Made by a program: the position numbers and the translations under genes
Source: Bradyrhizobium yuanmingense
GTDB taxonomy: Bacteria > Pseudomonadota > Alphaproteobacteria > Rhizobiales > Xanthobacteraceae
Assembly (NCBI RefSeq): GCF_900094575.1
Contig: NZ_FMAE01000005.1
Span: 124,001 to 188,000, forward strand
Length of the DNA: 64,000 bases
Reading direction: 5' to 3'
Shown: positions 27,327 to 36,913 of the stretch, one piece after another
How the letters are laid out: each line of letters opens with the position of its first letter
Position numbering within the stretch: position 1 is the stretch's first letter
The notes under the pieces: generated by a model
Databases searched by the model: none
Seen by the model: the letters and a program-made list of their open reading frames with translations, nothing else
Told to the model about the DNA's origin: nothing

Positions 27327-29621
27327 GTGACCGATTTCCAACCTTCTTCGCGTAAGAACACGCGCCGCCGACAAATCCAGATGCTCTTCCTCGGTGCGGC
27401 CAGCACATTCGCTCTCGCCGTGCCCTTCGGCTCTGCCCAAGCCCAGACGCAGATTCCCTCTGTCACCGTCGAAGCGCCGACGCAGCGCACCCGTCCAGCG
27501 GCGATTGCGTCGTCGCGACGGGCTGCGGCGGCGCGAACCGCACGCGCCAATCGTCGGGGCCCGGCGCAGCAGGCCGCGCCCACTCAGTCGGCAGCATCGA
27601 ACGGTGCCACGAGCGAACGCGCCAACGGACCGGTACGCGGTTTCGTCGCGACGCGCAGCGGCACCGCCACCAAGACCGATACGCCCTTGATCGAAACGCC
27701 GCAGTCGGTGTCGGTCATCACCACCGACCAGATCAGAAACCAGGGCGCGGTCTCGATCGGCGAGGCCTTGCGCTACACCGCCGGCGTCAGCGGCGACGTC
27801 AATGGCGGCTCGGACACCCGCTTCGGCGGCCTCCAGATCCGCGGCTTCGACATGACGATGCCGGGCCTCTTCGTCGACGGCTTGCGGATTCCCTCCAGCA
27901 ACTACGTGCACTTCAATGGCCTCGAGCCCTATGGGGCCGAGCGTATCGAGGTGCTCAAGGGTCCGTCCTCCGCGATGTATGGCGGCAGCGGCACAGGCGG
28001 CGTTCTCAACTACGTGACCAAGCTGCCGACGGCGCAGCAGTTCGGCGAGGTCTCGATCTCGGGTGGCAGCTTCAACCGCTATCAGGGCCAGTTCGACATG
28101 GGCGGCGCCGCCAACAAGGAACGCACGGTGCTGTGGCGCCTGACCGGCGTCGTGCGCGACGGCGAGACCCAGGTCGATTTCAGCAAGGACAATCGCGTCT
28201 TCATCGCGCCCGCCGTCACCTTCAAGCCGAACGAGGACACCACCATCACCCTGCTCGCCAACTATCAGCGGGACCGGGCAGGGTGGGGCCTTCAGTTCCT
28301 GCCGGCCTCGGGCACGGTTTGGCCGAACAACGGCCGCACCATCCCGGTCTCGTTCTTCGCGGGCGTGCCGGGCTTCGACGCATTCAACACCGAGATCGCA
28401 ACCGTCGGCTACCAGCTCGCGCACAATTTCACCGACAACGTCACGTTCCGGCAAAATCTGCGCTACGCCTATCAGCACAACGAGGAGAAGGTGTTTTACG
28501 GCGGCGGCTATACCAACGAAGCCGCAGGGCAGCTCGCGCGCTATGGCAGCTACAGCAACTCCTACATCAACTCATTCGCCGTGGACAACCAGCTCCAGGG
28601 CAAGTTCACCACCGGCATTCTCAGCCACACCACGCTGGTTGGCGTCGACTATCGCAACACCTCCTTCCGCGACACCGCCTTCGGCGTCACGACCTCGTCC
28701 CCCGAGATCAACGTCTTCAACCCGAACTACAGCTACGACTACGCCATCGGCGCCATGTACGACAACACCGGCGTCAAGCAGTCCCAGGTCGGCGTCTATG
28801 CGCAGGATCAGATCAAGCTCGGCCGGCTCTCGTTCCAGCTCGGCGGCCGTCAGGATTTCGTGACCACGCAGGTCGATAACGGTATCGCCAATACGACGAT
28901 AGCGAAGGACGCTTCGGCCTTCACCGGCCGCGCCGCCGTGATGTACAATTTCGACAACGGCATCGCGCCCTATTTCAGCTATTCGGAATCGTTCCTGCCG
29001 TTGCTCGCGACCGGCTTCGGCGGACAGATGCTCAATCCTGAGACCGGCGTCCAATACGAGGTCGGCGTCAAGTATCAGCCGATCGGCTGGAACGCGCTGT
29101 TCACCTTCGCCGCCTTCGACCTGACGCGCGATAACGTCGCTGTGTACGTGCCCGCGGCCACCTTTTACGAACAGATCGGGCAGGTGAAGTCGCGCGGCAT
29201 CGAGCTCGAAGGCACGATGTCGCTCGCCGATGGCTGGAACCTGCGCGCCGCCTATGCCTATGTCGACGCCATGGTCACGCAGGATCCGGTGAATGTCGGC
29301 AAGGCGCCAACTACTGTGCCGCTTAACCGCGCCTCGCTGTGGAGCGACTATACGCTGCAGAACGGGCCGCTCGCCGGCCTGCAGTTCGGCGGCGGCATCC
29401 GCTATGTCGGCGCGACCTGGGGCGACGAGGCCAACACGTTCAAGGTGGGATCGTCGACCGTTCTCGACGCGCTGCTGGCCTACAACAGGGACAATTGGCG
29501 CCTGGCGCTGAACGTCACCAATCTCGCCGACACCCGCTATGTCGCCTCATGTTACAGCATGTCGGGCTGCTTCTACGCGGAAGGGCGGAAAGCCATCGCC
29601 AGGCTGACCTACCGCTGGTGA
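27327..29621 (+). CDS. TonB-dependent siderophore receptor
   Basis: This 764-residue outer-membrane receptor imports ferric siderophores using TonB energy. The order is a signal peptide (RRRQIQMLFLGAASTFALAV ... AQA), a TonB-box-like PSVTVEAP, an Ala/Arg/Gln-rich linker (about 50-100) and a plug domain with TPQSVSVITTDQI, GLQIRGFDM and ERIEVLKGPSSAMYGGSGTGGVLNYVTK. A 22-strand-type barrel ends in the classical aromatic C-terminus (RLTYRW). It fits the FhuA/FoxA-like siderophore class; the ligand is unknown. GTG at 27327 is used; an ATG 18 codons later would still leave a signal peptide. Confidence 0.94.
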   Translation: MTDFQPSSRKNTRRRQIQMLFLGAASTFALAVPFGSAQAQTQIPSVTVEAPTQRTRPAAIASSRRAAAARTARANRRGPAQQAAPTQSAASNGATSERANGPVRGFVATRSGTATKTDTPLIETPQSVSVITTDQIRNQGAVSIGEALRYTAGVSGDVNGGSDTRFGGLQIRGFDMTMPGLFVDGLRIPSSNYVHFNGLEPYGAERIEVLKGPSSAMYGGSGTGGVLNYVTKLPTAQQFGEVSISGGSFNRYQGQFDMGGAANKERTVLWRLTGVVRDGETQVDFSKDNRVFIAPAVTFKPNEDTTITLLANYQRDRAGWGLQFLPASGTVWPNNGRTIPVSFFAGVPGFDAFNTEIATVGYQLAHNFTDNVTFRQNLRYAYQHNEEKVFYGGGYTNEAAGQLARYGSYSNSYINSFAVDNQLQGKFTTGILSHTTLVGVDYRNTSFRDTAFGVTTSSPEINVFNPNYSYDYAIGAMYDNTGVKQSQVGVYAQDQIKLGRLSFQLGGRQDFVTTQVDNGIANTTIAKDASAFTGRAAVMYNFDNGIAPYFSYSESFLPLLATGFGGQMLNPETGVQYEVGVKYQPIGWNALFTFAAFDLTRDNVAVYVPAATFYEQIGQVKSRGIELEGTMSLADGWNLRAAYAYVDAMVTQDPVNVGKAPTTVPLNRASLWSDYTLQNGPLAGLQFGGGIRYVGATWGDEANTFKVGSSTVLDALLAYNRDNWRLALNVTNLADTRYVASCYSMSGCFYAEGRKAIARLTYRW

Positions 29622-29636
29622 GCACAATGCGAGGAC

Positions 29637-29659
29637 GGTCCGGCCTTGGAGACCGGACC
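29637..29659. terminator. Hairpin between convergent receptor and aldehyde dehydrogenase genes
   Basis: GGTCCGG (29637-29643) pairs with CCGGACC (29653-29659) across a 9-nt loop, in the 51-bp gap between convergent stops. A T run is lacking on both sides, so it is a modest terminator candidate. Confidence 0.45.
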
Positions 29660-29672
29660 TGCATCCCGCCGA

Positions 29673-31124
29673 TCAGAACGGATAGTGCCGGGGCCCGGTC
29701 TGCACGGTGATCCAGCGCAGTTCGGTGAACTCGTCGATTGCGGCCTTGCCGCCGAAGCGGCCATAGCCTGACGCCTTGGTCCCGCCAAACGGCATCTGAG
29801 GCTCGTCATGCACGGTCGGAGCGTTGACGTGGCAGATGCCCGCCTCGATCCGCCTGGCAACGCCGAGCGCACGGGCGATGTCGCGGCCGAACACGGCCGA
29901 GGAGAGGCCGTATTCGGTGTCGTTGGCCACGCGCACGGCCTCGTCGATCCCGCTCACGCGCACCACGGTCACGACCGGACCAAAGCTCTCCTCGCCATAG
30001 ATCCGCATCGCCGGCGTGACATGGTCGACGATGGTGGCGGGCATAATGGTGCCGCTGCCGTGGCCGCCGGCAGCGAGCACGGCGCCCTTGGCGACGGCAT
30101 CGTCGATCAGGCCCCGGACGCGCTCGCAGGCGGCGTCACTGACCAGCGAGCCCAGCACGACATTGCCCTTGCGGGGATCGCCCAAGGGAAGGCTCCTGGC
30201 CTTGGCGGCGAACTTGGCGATGAAGGCGTCCGCCACCTTGTCGTCGACCACGATCCGCTCGGTCGACATGCAGATCTGCCCCTGGTTCATGAAGGCGCCG
30301 AACGCTGCCGCATTCACGGCGGCGTCCAGATCGGCATCGTCGAGGATCACGAGCGGGGCCTTGCCGCCGAGCTCCAGCAGCGCGCGCTTCAGGTGCTTGG
30401 CGCATGCGAGTGCGATGAGGCGGCCGACGCGGGTCGAGCCGGTGAAGTTGACGCGGCGGATCGCAGGATGGGCGATCAGCGCCTCGACCACCGCCTGCGC
30501 ATCCTCCGGCGCGTTGGTGACGACATTGACGACGCCGTCACCGAGGCCGGCCTCCGCCAGGCAGCTTCCGATCAGCCGATGCACGCCCGGGCTCATCTCG
30601 GACGCCTTCAGCACCACGGTATTGCCGCAGGCGAGCGGCATCGCGACCGATCGCACGCCGAGGATCACGGGAGCGTTCCAGGGCGCGATGCCGAGCACCA
30701 CGCCGACCGGCTGGCGAAACGCCATGGCGAGGTTGTCGGGCTTGTCGGTCGGTATGACTTCGCCGGATATCTGCGTCGTCATGGCCGCGGCTTCGCGCAG
30801 CATGCCTTCGGCCAGGTGCACGTTGAATCCGGCCCAGCCCGCGGTGGCGCCGGTTTCAGCGACCATCAGCGCGGTGAACTCCGCGGCACGGCGCGCGAGG
30901 ATGTCGGCGGCCGCATTGAGCCGCTTGCGGCGCTCCGACGGGCCGAGCTGTGACCAAGCCGGGAACGCGGCGGCCGCAGCGTCCGCGGCCCGCATCGCGT
31001 CGTCGATCGAGGCCGCCGCCACGATCGTCGCGACGTCGCCGGAGATCGGGTTGTGGCGCTGGAAGGTACGCTGATGGCTGGCCGACTGGTCCTTGCCGCC
31101 GATGAGAAGGTCGATCGCGTTCAT
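29673..31124 (-). CDS. Aldehyde dehydrogenase, vanillin/salicylaldehyde type
   Basis: This 483-residue NAD(P)-dependent dehydrogenase has catalytic C285 (NQGQICMSTER), general base E251 (LLELGGKAP) and the nucleotide-binding turn NFTGSTRVG. The QICMSTER context is typical of vanillin, salicylaldehyde and benzaldehyde dehydrogenases, so an aromatic aldehyde is a reasonable guess. The ATG at 31124 follows a GGAG with 7-nt spacing; a TTG lies four codons upstream. It is the last gene of the leftward Liv transporter unit and might remove the aldehyde made by the amine oxidase (inference). Confidence 0.9.
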   Translation of the reverse strand: MNAIDLLIGGKDQSASHQRTFQRHNPISGDVATIVAAASIDDAMRAADAAAAAFPAWSQLGPSERRKRLNAAADILARRAAEFTALMVAETGATAGWAGFNVHLAEGMLREAAAMTTQISGEVIPTDKPDNLAMAFRQPVGVVLGIAPWNAPVILGVRSVAMPLACGNTVVLKASEMSPGVHRLIGSCLAEAGLGDGVVNVVTNAPEDAQAVVEALIAHPAIRRVNFTGSTRVGRLIALACAKHLKRALLELGGKAPLVILDDADLDAAVNAAAFGAFMNQGQICMSTERIVVDDKVADAFIAKFAAKARSLPLGDPRKGNVVLGSLVSDAACERVRGLIDDAVAKGAVLAAGGHGSGTIMPATIVDHVTPAMRIYGEESFGPVVTVVRVSGIDEAVRVANDTEYGLSSAVFGRDIARALGVARRIEAGICHVNAPTVHDEPQMPFGGTKASGYGRFGGKAAIDEFTELRWITVQTGPRHYPF

Positions 31125-31159
31125 GATGCACTCCAAAGGTTGCAGGCGGGATTGAGCGA

Positions 31160-31891
31160 TTATGGTGGGGACGGGGCCGCGCGGGCCTTGCCGAGATAGG
31201 CGCGCTGGACCTCCGGATCGTTCTTCATCGCACTGGCCGGCCCGCTGCCGGCGTTGCGGCCGGACTCGATCAGGTAGACACGGTCGGCGATGTCGAGGCT
31301 CGCCCGCGCATTCTGCTCGACCAGCAACACGCTGAGGCCGCTGCTACGGATCTCCGCCAGTGCACGGAACACTTCGCGGCTGAGCAGGGGCGACAGGCCG
31401 AGCGAAGGCTCATCGAGCAGGAGCAGCAGCGGGTTCGACATCAGCGCCCGGCCGATCGCCACCATCTGCTGCTCGCCGCCGCTCATGGTGCGAACGGCCT
31501 GGGCCATACGCTCGGCAAGGCGCGGGAACAGTCGCAGGATCCTCGCGAGCCGGTCTGCCTCGCCTGCGCGGGCGCGGGCGGGGTAGGCGCCGAGCTGCAG
31601 ATTCTCGGCAACCGTCAAATCGCCGAATACGCCGCGGCCTTCGGGCACCAGCGCGATGCCGCGCTCCACGATCAGGTGGGCGGGCAGCTCGCCAATGTGA
31701 TGTCCCTCGAACCGGATCGTTGCGCCGGGGGCAGGTTTGACCAGCCCGGCGATGCTCTTGAGCAGGGTGGACTTGCCGGCGCCGTTGGCGCCGAGGATCG
31801 CGACGATCTCGCCTTGCCCAATAGCGAGCGCAATGTCGGCGAGAGCCTGGTGCTTGCCATAGAAATGGGAGAGGGCGGCGACCTCAAGCAT
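31160..31891 (-). CDS. livF: Branched-chain-type ABC transporter ATP-binding protein LivF
   Basis: This 243-residue ATPase is of the LivF class, with Walker A GANGAGKST, signature MSGGEQQM and Walker B LLLLDEPSLGLSP. With the fused LivMG and LivH proteins it would power uptake of amino acids or aromatic acids. The ATG at 31891 overlaps the end of livMG by 8 bases. The open frame extends 8 codons further upstream without a conserved sequence. Confidence 0.92.
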   Translation of the reverse strand: MLEVAALSHFYGKHQALADIALAIGQGEIVAILGANGAGKSTLLKSIAGLVKPAPGATIRFEGHHIGELPAHLIVERGIALVPEGRGVFGDLTVAENLQLGAYPARARAGEADRLARILRLFPRLAERMAQAVRTMSGGEQQMVAIGRALMSNPLLLLLDEPSLGLSPLLSREVFRALAEIRSSGLSVLLVEQNARASLDIADRVYLIESGRNAGSGPASAMKNDPEVQRAYLGKARAAPSPP

Positions 31892-33554
31892 CGTCGCCTC
31901 CGAGATAGGCTGCAACGACTTTTGGATCGGACAACACGGCCTCCGGCGCGCCGCGCGCGATCACGCTGCCGGCATTCATGACGATGCAATGGCTGCACAG
32001 CGCTCGAATCGCATCCATGACATGCTCGACCATGATGATGGTGAGGCCGCGATCGCGCAATTTCGCGATCAGCGCGATGCCGGTCTCGAGCTCGCTCGGG
32101 TTGAGGCCCGCCAGCCATTCGTCGAGCAGCACGAGGCGCGGCTGCAGCGCCAGCGCGCGGGCAAGCTCGAGCCGCTTCTGGTCGATATAGGTCAGGTCGC
32201 TCGCGGGCGTTTCCTGCAGCTTGCCGAGCCCGACGAGGTCCAGCAGCTCGCTTGCCGTTGCGCCCGAGCCGTTCGTCGTCGAGAACAGCTGCGCCGCCGC
32301 AACGTTTTCGGCCACCGTCAGGTCCGGCATCACGCGCACCAGCTGGAACGTGCGCGCAAGGCCAAGGCGCGCAATCTGGTGCGCGCGCATACCGTTGAGG
32401 ACGATGCCGCCCAGCCGGATCGTGCCCGAGGAGGGCCGCAGCGCCCCGGACAGCGTATTCAGCAGCGTCGTCTTGCCGGATCCGTTCGGGCCGATGATGC
32501 CGATGATCTCGCCTGGCGTGACTGTGAAGCTGACACCGTCGACGGCGCGTAGTCCGCTGAACGATTTGCTGACACCGTCGACCGCGAGCAGCGGTGCATC
32601 GCCCGCGCGGGCGGGCGCGGCGGCGGGACCGCCGGCCGGAACACGCCAGCGGCCCGCCCCGAACAGGCCGATCACGCCGTTCGGCAACACCATCACGATG
32701 AACACGAAGATGACGCCGAGCACGATGCTGAAATGGTTGGGCAGCGTCGCCGTCAGCACCTCGAAGAGCAGGACCAGGGGAATGACGCCCAGCACGGGCC
32801 CGAACAGCGAGCCCGCGCCGCCCAGCAGGGCCATGATCACGACCTGGAACGAGATGGTCGGATTGAACGCAATGGCCGGATCGATATAGGTCCAGCGTGG
32901 CGCCATGACCGCGCCGGTCACCGCCATGAAGGTCGCGCTCAGAATGAAGACGCCGAGCTTGATCCGCGTGGCATCGATGCCGGAATGGCTCGCCGCGGTC
33001 TCGTCGGCGCCGATGGCGCGCAGGGCCAGCCCATAGCGCGAGCGCCCGAGCATCCAGCCCACCAGGAAGACGACCGCGGTCAAGCCCAGCAGCTGCCAGT
33101 AGAGAACGTCCTGCGTCACCGCACTGAAGAGATAGCGGCCGACCGATTTGTGGATGTTGACCTCGTACCAGATCACGAGCTGCCGGATCAGCTCGGCCAG
33201 GCCGAAGGAGAAGATCACGAAATAGATTCCGGACAGCCGCAGCGTCGAAAGCCCGGTGATTGCGGCGGTGAGTGCGCCCACGCCGGCTGCGGCCAGCAGC
33301 ACGACCGGCCAGGGCATGGTCTCGCCGAGCACCGCAGCCGTGTAAGCGCCGAGCCCGAAGAACGCGACCGTTGCAAGCGAGATGTAGCGCGTCGGGCCCG
33401 AGAACATCGCCCACGCGGTCGCCAGGATCGTGAAATAGAGCACGCTGATGCCGAGCGCGAGATAATAGCCGTTGGCATAGAGCGGATAGGTGACGAGGCA
33501 TGCGGCGAGGGCGAGGCCGGCGCACCACAGCAGAATGCGGACGGGCCCCGTCAT
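31884..33554 (-). CDS. Fused ABC permease-ATPase (LivM-LivG)
   Basis: This 556-residue protein joins a LivM permease (about 1-310, eight or more hydrophobic segments, with GLSTLRLSGIYFVIFSFGLAEL and the LRAIGADETAASHSGID loop) to a LivG ATPase (about 330-556). The ATPase has Walker A GPNGSGKTT. Its signature region is altered (LTYIDQKRLELARALAL instead of LPYGxQRRLE), and Walker B ends DEW where DEP is usual. LivMG fusions occur in Bradyrhizobium and relatives. It overlaps livH by 4 bp and livF by 8 bp. Confidence 0.92.
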   Translation of the reverse strand: MTGPVRILLWCAGLALAACLVTYPLYANGYYLALGISVLYFTILATAWAMFSGPTRYISLATVAFFGLGAYTAAVLGETMPWPVVLLAAAGVGALTAAITGLSTLRLSGIYFVIFSFGLAELIRQLVIWYEVNIHKSVGRYLFSAVTQDVLYWQLLGLTAVVFLVGWMLGRSRYGLALRAIGADETAASHSGIDATRIKLGVFILSATFMAVTGAVMAPRWTYIDPAIAFNPTISFQVVIMALLGGAGSLFGPVLGVIPLVLLFEVLTATLPNHFSIVLGVIFVFIVMVLPNGVIGLFGAGRWRVPAGGPAAAPARAGDAPLLAVDGVSKSFSGLRAVDGVSFTVTPGEIIGIIGPNGSGKTTLLNTLSGALRPSSGTIRLGGIVLNGMRAHQIARLGLARTFQLVRVMPDLTVAENVAAAQLFSTTNGSGATASELLDLVGLGKLQETPASDLTYIDQKRLELARALALQPRLVLLDEWLAGLNPSELETGIALIAKLRDRGLTIIMVEHVMDAIRALCSHCIVMNAGSVIARGAPEAVLSDPKVVAAYLGGDDA

Positions 33555-34426
33555 GACGCCGCCCTGCCGAACAGGCCGGTGGGCTTGATCACGAGCACGC
33601 CGAGAAACAGTGCGTAGGTCGCAGCCAGCGTCAGACCGGGATCGACCAGCCGCGCCACCGCGGTCTCGACCACACCAAGCAGCAGTCCGGCGACCAGCGC
33701 ACCGATGACGTTGCCGACACCGCCCATGATGATGACGACCAGTGCCTTCATGGTGAAGACCACCCCCATCGCGGCATTGAAGGTGAGGAACATGCTGATC
33801 AGCACGCCGCCGACGGCGACGAGGCCGCCGCCAAAGGCAAACGCCAGCCCCGACAGGGCCGCGACGTCGATGCCGACGAGACGCGCGGCGTTGGCATCGA
33901 CTGCGATGGCGCGTACGGCAGTGCCGATCCGGGTGCGGGTGAGGGCGAGATACACGGCGCCGCCGACCAGCGCCGCGAACAGCAGCGCGACGAGCCGATT
34001 GACAGCAAGCGTCGAGCCCATGATCGTCAGCGGAATGGAGAGATAGCTATAGCTGTAGTACTGGCCGCCAAAGGCGACCAGCATGGCGCCCTGGATCACG
34101 AACAGCACGCCGAAGGTGACGAGGATGCTGTCGATCTCCTGCGCGCCCCGGTCCTTGCCGCGCCGCATCAGCCGTTCCAGCAGCAAGCGATACAGCAGCC
34201 AGTTCAGCACCATCGCGACCGGGACCGCCAGCAGCAGCGCCGCGAGCGGGCTCAGCCCAAGGCCGCCGTAGAGCGAGAACGCGCCGAAGGCGGCCGCGAC
34301 CAGCGACTCTCCATAGGAGAGGTTCATGATCCGCGCCACGCCATATTGCAGCGTCAGCCCGAGCGCGATCAGCGCGTACATGCCGCCGAGCACGAGGCCC
34401 GGCAGGATGATGTCGACAAGCAACAT
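33551..34426 (-). CDS. livH: Branched-chain-type ABC transporter permease LivH
   Basis: This 291-residue inner-membrane permease has about eight hydrophobic helices. LivH hallmarks are GLVLGGMYALIALGLTLQYGVARIMNLSYGE near the start and the cytoplasmic coupling segment TAVRAIAVDANAARLVGID. The ATG at 34426 begins directly before the first helix; the longer frame lacks membrane character. It lies 64 bp after the binding-protein gene and overlaps livMG. Confidence 0.94.
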   Translation of the reverse strand: MLLVDIILPGLVLGGMYALIALGLTLQYGVARIMNLSYGESLVAAAFGAFSLYGGLGLSPLAALLLAVPVAMVLNWLLYRLLLERLMRRGKDRGAQEIDSILVTFGVLFVIQGAMLVAFGGQYYSYSYLSIPLTIMGSTLAVNRLVALLFAALVGGAVYLALTRTRIGTAVRAIAVDANAARLVGIDVAALSGLAFAFGGGLVAVGGVLISMFLTFNAAMGVVFTMKALVVIIMGGVGNVIGALVAGLLLGVVETAVARLVDPGLTLAATYALFLGVLVIKPTGLFGRAAS

Positions 34427-34490
34427 GAAGCGGCGTCCCCTTGAGCGGACGGCAGGCAGGCCTCGCCGACGCAAGGCCTGCCAACCAGCC

Positions 34491-35711
34491 TTACTGCCAC
34501 TGCGGCTTGGGCACGACCGCGGCACGCGCGCCCGGCAGCGAGGTCGGTGCGAGGGCGTAGAACTCGCCGTTCTGCCACTGTCCGACGCTCCAGACCTCCT
34601 GAAGCAGCCCGTCCTTCAGCTTGACCTTGCCGATGATGGTCTCGAACGTGCCCGCACGGATTTCCGCCGCGACAGCGGTGCGATCGAGCTTGCCGACCTT
34701 TTCGATCGCCTGCTGTAGCACCTGCAGGCTCGCATAGGTGATCGAGCTCGCCCAGCGATCGGGCTCCTTGCCGGTCGTGGCCTTGTGGCGCGCCAGATAC
34801 TCCTTCAGCTGCGGAGACTCGGCATTCCAACCGCCGATGCCCATCACGCCGTCGCTGTTGGCGGCAAACTTGCCCTTGTAGAGCGGGAACGCGGTGCCGA
34901 CGCCAACATAGAAAACCTTCGGGTTGAACTTCAACAGCTGCGCCTGCTCGGTCAGCGCGATCGTATCCGGCGGATAGCTGAAGGCGACGAACGCATCCGG
35001 GTTCGAGGCGATCGCATCCTTCAACAGAGGCTGGAGATCCTGCGTGCCCATCGGATAGGTCTTGTCATAGCCGAGCTTGAAGCCGTGCTTCTTGAAGGCC
35101 TCGCGGCCCGCGGCGGACAGCTCGATGCCGAACTGGTCGGCGATGCTGACCATCGCGATGTTCGCCCCGATCTTGCCTTCGCTCTTCAGCTTGCCGAGCA
35201 GATCGGCGAGCCCCTCGGATATCTGGGCCGACGTCCCGAGCCAGAACGTCGCGTTCGACCAGCGCTTGGCAAGCTCCGGCGCCTTGTCGGTCACCGACGT
35301 GACCGCGAGGTGAGGGTAGCCCAGACGGTTCAGAGTCGGGCCGACCGCGAGATTGAGACCCGTGCCCCACGGCGAAAGAATGAAATCGACCTTGTCCTGG
35401 TTGGCGAGGCGCTCGATCGCCTTGACGGCTTCTTCCGAGCTGCTGCGGTCGTCATATTCGACCACCTCGATCGGTAGCTTCTTGTCGCCGAGCTTGATGC
35501 CGCCGGCGGCATTCACGTCCTTCACCCACAGCTCATAATTGGGCAGGGTGGTGATGCCGGCGCCGCCGGCATAGGGACCGGTCTTGGAAATGGCGTAGCC
35601 GATCCGGATCTTCTCCTGCGCATCGGCCGTGGACGGAAAGGTCCAGAGCGTTCCGGCCAGAGCCGCAAGGCCAGCGACGCGCAGCAACGTTCGACGGTTC
35701 GCCGAAAACAT
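34491..35711 (-). CDS. Periplasmic substrate-binding protein of Liv-type ABC transporter
   Basis: This 406-residue type I periplasmic binding protein (Leu/Ile/Val-binding class) starts IRIGYAISKTGPYAGGAGITTLPNYEL after a signal peptide (residues 1-32; ANRRTLLR, then a hydrophobic core and ADAQ). The twin arginine may allow Tat export. It should capture the substrate for the transporter genes that follow. Similar proteins bind amino acids or aromatic acids; the neighbouring aldehyde dehydrogenase favours an aromatic acid (inference). It is divergent from an AraC regulator, with 151 bp between them. Confidence 0.92.
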   Translation of the reverse strand: MFSANRRTLLRVAGLAALAGTLWTFPSTADAQEKIRIGYAISKTGPYAGGAGITTLPNYELWVKDVNAAGGIKLGDKKLPIEVVEYDDRSSSEEAVKAIERLANQDKVDFILSPWGTGLNLAVGPTLNRLGYPHLAVTSVTDKAPELAKRWSNATFWLGTSAQISEGLADLLGKLKSEGKIGANIAMVSIADQFGIELSAAGREAFKKHGFKLGYDKTYPMGTQDLQPLLKDAIASNPDAFVAFSYPPDTIALTEQAQLLKFNPKVFYVGVGTAFPLYKGKFAANSDGVMGIGGWNAESPQLKEYLARHKATTGKEPDRWASSITYASLQVLQQAIEKVGKLDRTAVAAEIRAGTFETIIGKVKLKDGLLQEVWSVGQWQNGEFYALAPTSLPGARAAVVPKPQWQ

Positions 35712-35862
35712 ATCGTGTCTCCCTCCTGTTGCACTCAAGCGACTGTTGGCATCGACGTGAGTGGTCGTTTCCTCTTTGGTCCCGACTTTCTCCAGGGCGG
35801 CATCATTGAGCCGGCCGCCACCGAGACTTGACCTAGCAAGCATCCCGAGCTTTGCTCGCACA

Positions 35863-36843
35863 ATGGACAAATCCGGTGAAAGATTGGACGGTTCTGGCCT
35901 CGATGGCCAAGTGCGTCGAGGCGTCGCGGGCTCAGATCCGGCACCGGCACCCGCCCCGAGTGGGGCTGTGCCTGTGGGCGCCGAGCTGATCGCGGCGCAT
36001 TACGTCGCGCGGCGATGGACGCTGACCTCGAAAGCGGCCCGTCCGTTCATTCATCTGCTCTGCCTTCCCGGCGGCGGGACCGCTGAGATCGGTCAGGCCG
36101 GCAGGACCATGCGGACGGTCGGACCCGCGCTGGTCTGGCTCCCGGCAGGATCCGCCGACTATCTGGAGGTGTCGGCAGGCACGACTGCGCAGCTGCTGCA
36201 ATTGCGCGCCGGTATCTGGCATCGCTATCTCCCGCCATCGGCAGAGGCGGCCTATCTCGCGCTCGAGGGGGCGGGCGGCACCTTGGCGTTGCAGGTCGAG
36301 GCCGATCTCGCGGCCACGATCGCGCGTTCCATCGCGGCGATCGCCGCCGAGGTCGCCACGCCCGCACGCAGCGGTGCAGCGTCGATCATGTCGGCGGAGC
36401 TGACGCTGTGCGTGCTGCGATTCTGGCGCCTGTTCGCTGGCGACGGGAACCGCAACGAGGAGAGCAGCAGCACCGAGATCCTGAGCCGGTTCCGCAGGCT
36501 GCTCGAGGAGCGCTATCAACAGCACTTGCGCGTCAGCGATTACGCCAGTCTACTCGGCACCACGCCGGATCGCCTGCACGCGCTGTGCAGCCGCGAGCTG
36601 AAGCGCTCGCCGAGCGAGCTGATTCAGCAGCGCCTCGTCAGGGAAGCGGCGACGCGGCTGGAGGCTGGAACCATCGCCGTCAAGCAGATCGCATTTGCGC
36701 TGGGCTTCACGGACACCGCCTATTTCAGCCGCTTTTTCCGCAAGCACACCGGCGAGGCACCGGGCGTATGGCGTCGGCGCGTTGCGGCACGCGCGAGAGC
36801 GGGGCGATCGAGACCGACGCTGAATTTTGCCGATTGGCCGTAA
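35863..36843 (+). CDS. AraC-family transcriptional regulator
   Basis: This 326-residue regulator has an N-terminal cupin-like sensing part (PFIHLLCLPGGGTAEIG, GPALVWLPAGSADYLEV) and a C-terminal AraC DNA-binding domain with HLRVSDYASLLGTTPDRLHALCSRELKRSPSELIQQRLVREA and IAFALGFTDTAYFSRFFRKHTGEAPG. Its divergent position next to the binding-protein gene suggests it controls the Liv/aldehyde dehydrogenase operon (inference). The frame is open from 35761, but the upstream part overlaps the shared promoter; the ATG at 35863 is preferred. Confidence 0.9.
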   Translation: MDKSGERLDGSGLDGQVRRGVAGSDPAPAPAPSGAVPVGAELIAAHYVARRWTLTSKAARPFIHLLCLPGGGTAEIGQAGRTMRTVGPALVWLPAGSADYLEVSAGTTAQLLQLRAGIWHRYLPPSAEAAYLALEGAGGTLALQVEADLAATIARSIAAIAAEVATPARSGAASIMSAELTLCVLRFWRLFAGDGNRNEESSSTEILSRFRRLLEERYQQHLRVSDYASLLGTTPDRLHALCSRELKRSPSELIQQRLVREAATRLEAGTIAVKQIAFALGFTDTAYFSRFFRKHTGEAPGVWRRRVAARARAGRSRPTLNFADWP

Positions 36844-36913
36844 CGCACGCGGCTGCGCGAACACCCGATCACGCATGGACGCTTTGTCGCGCAGCTTATT
36901 GGCCAGTCTCGAT

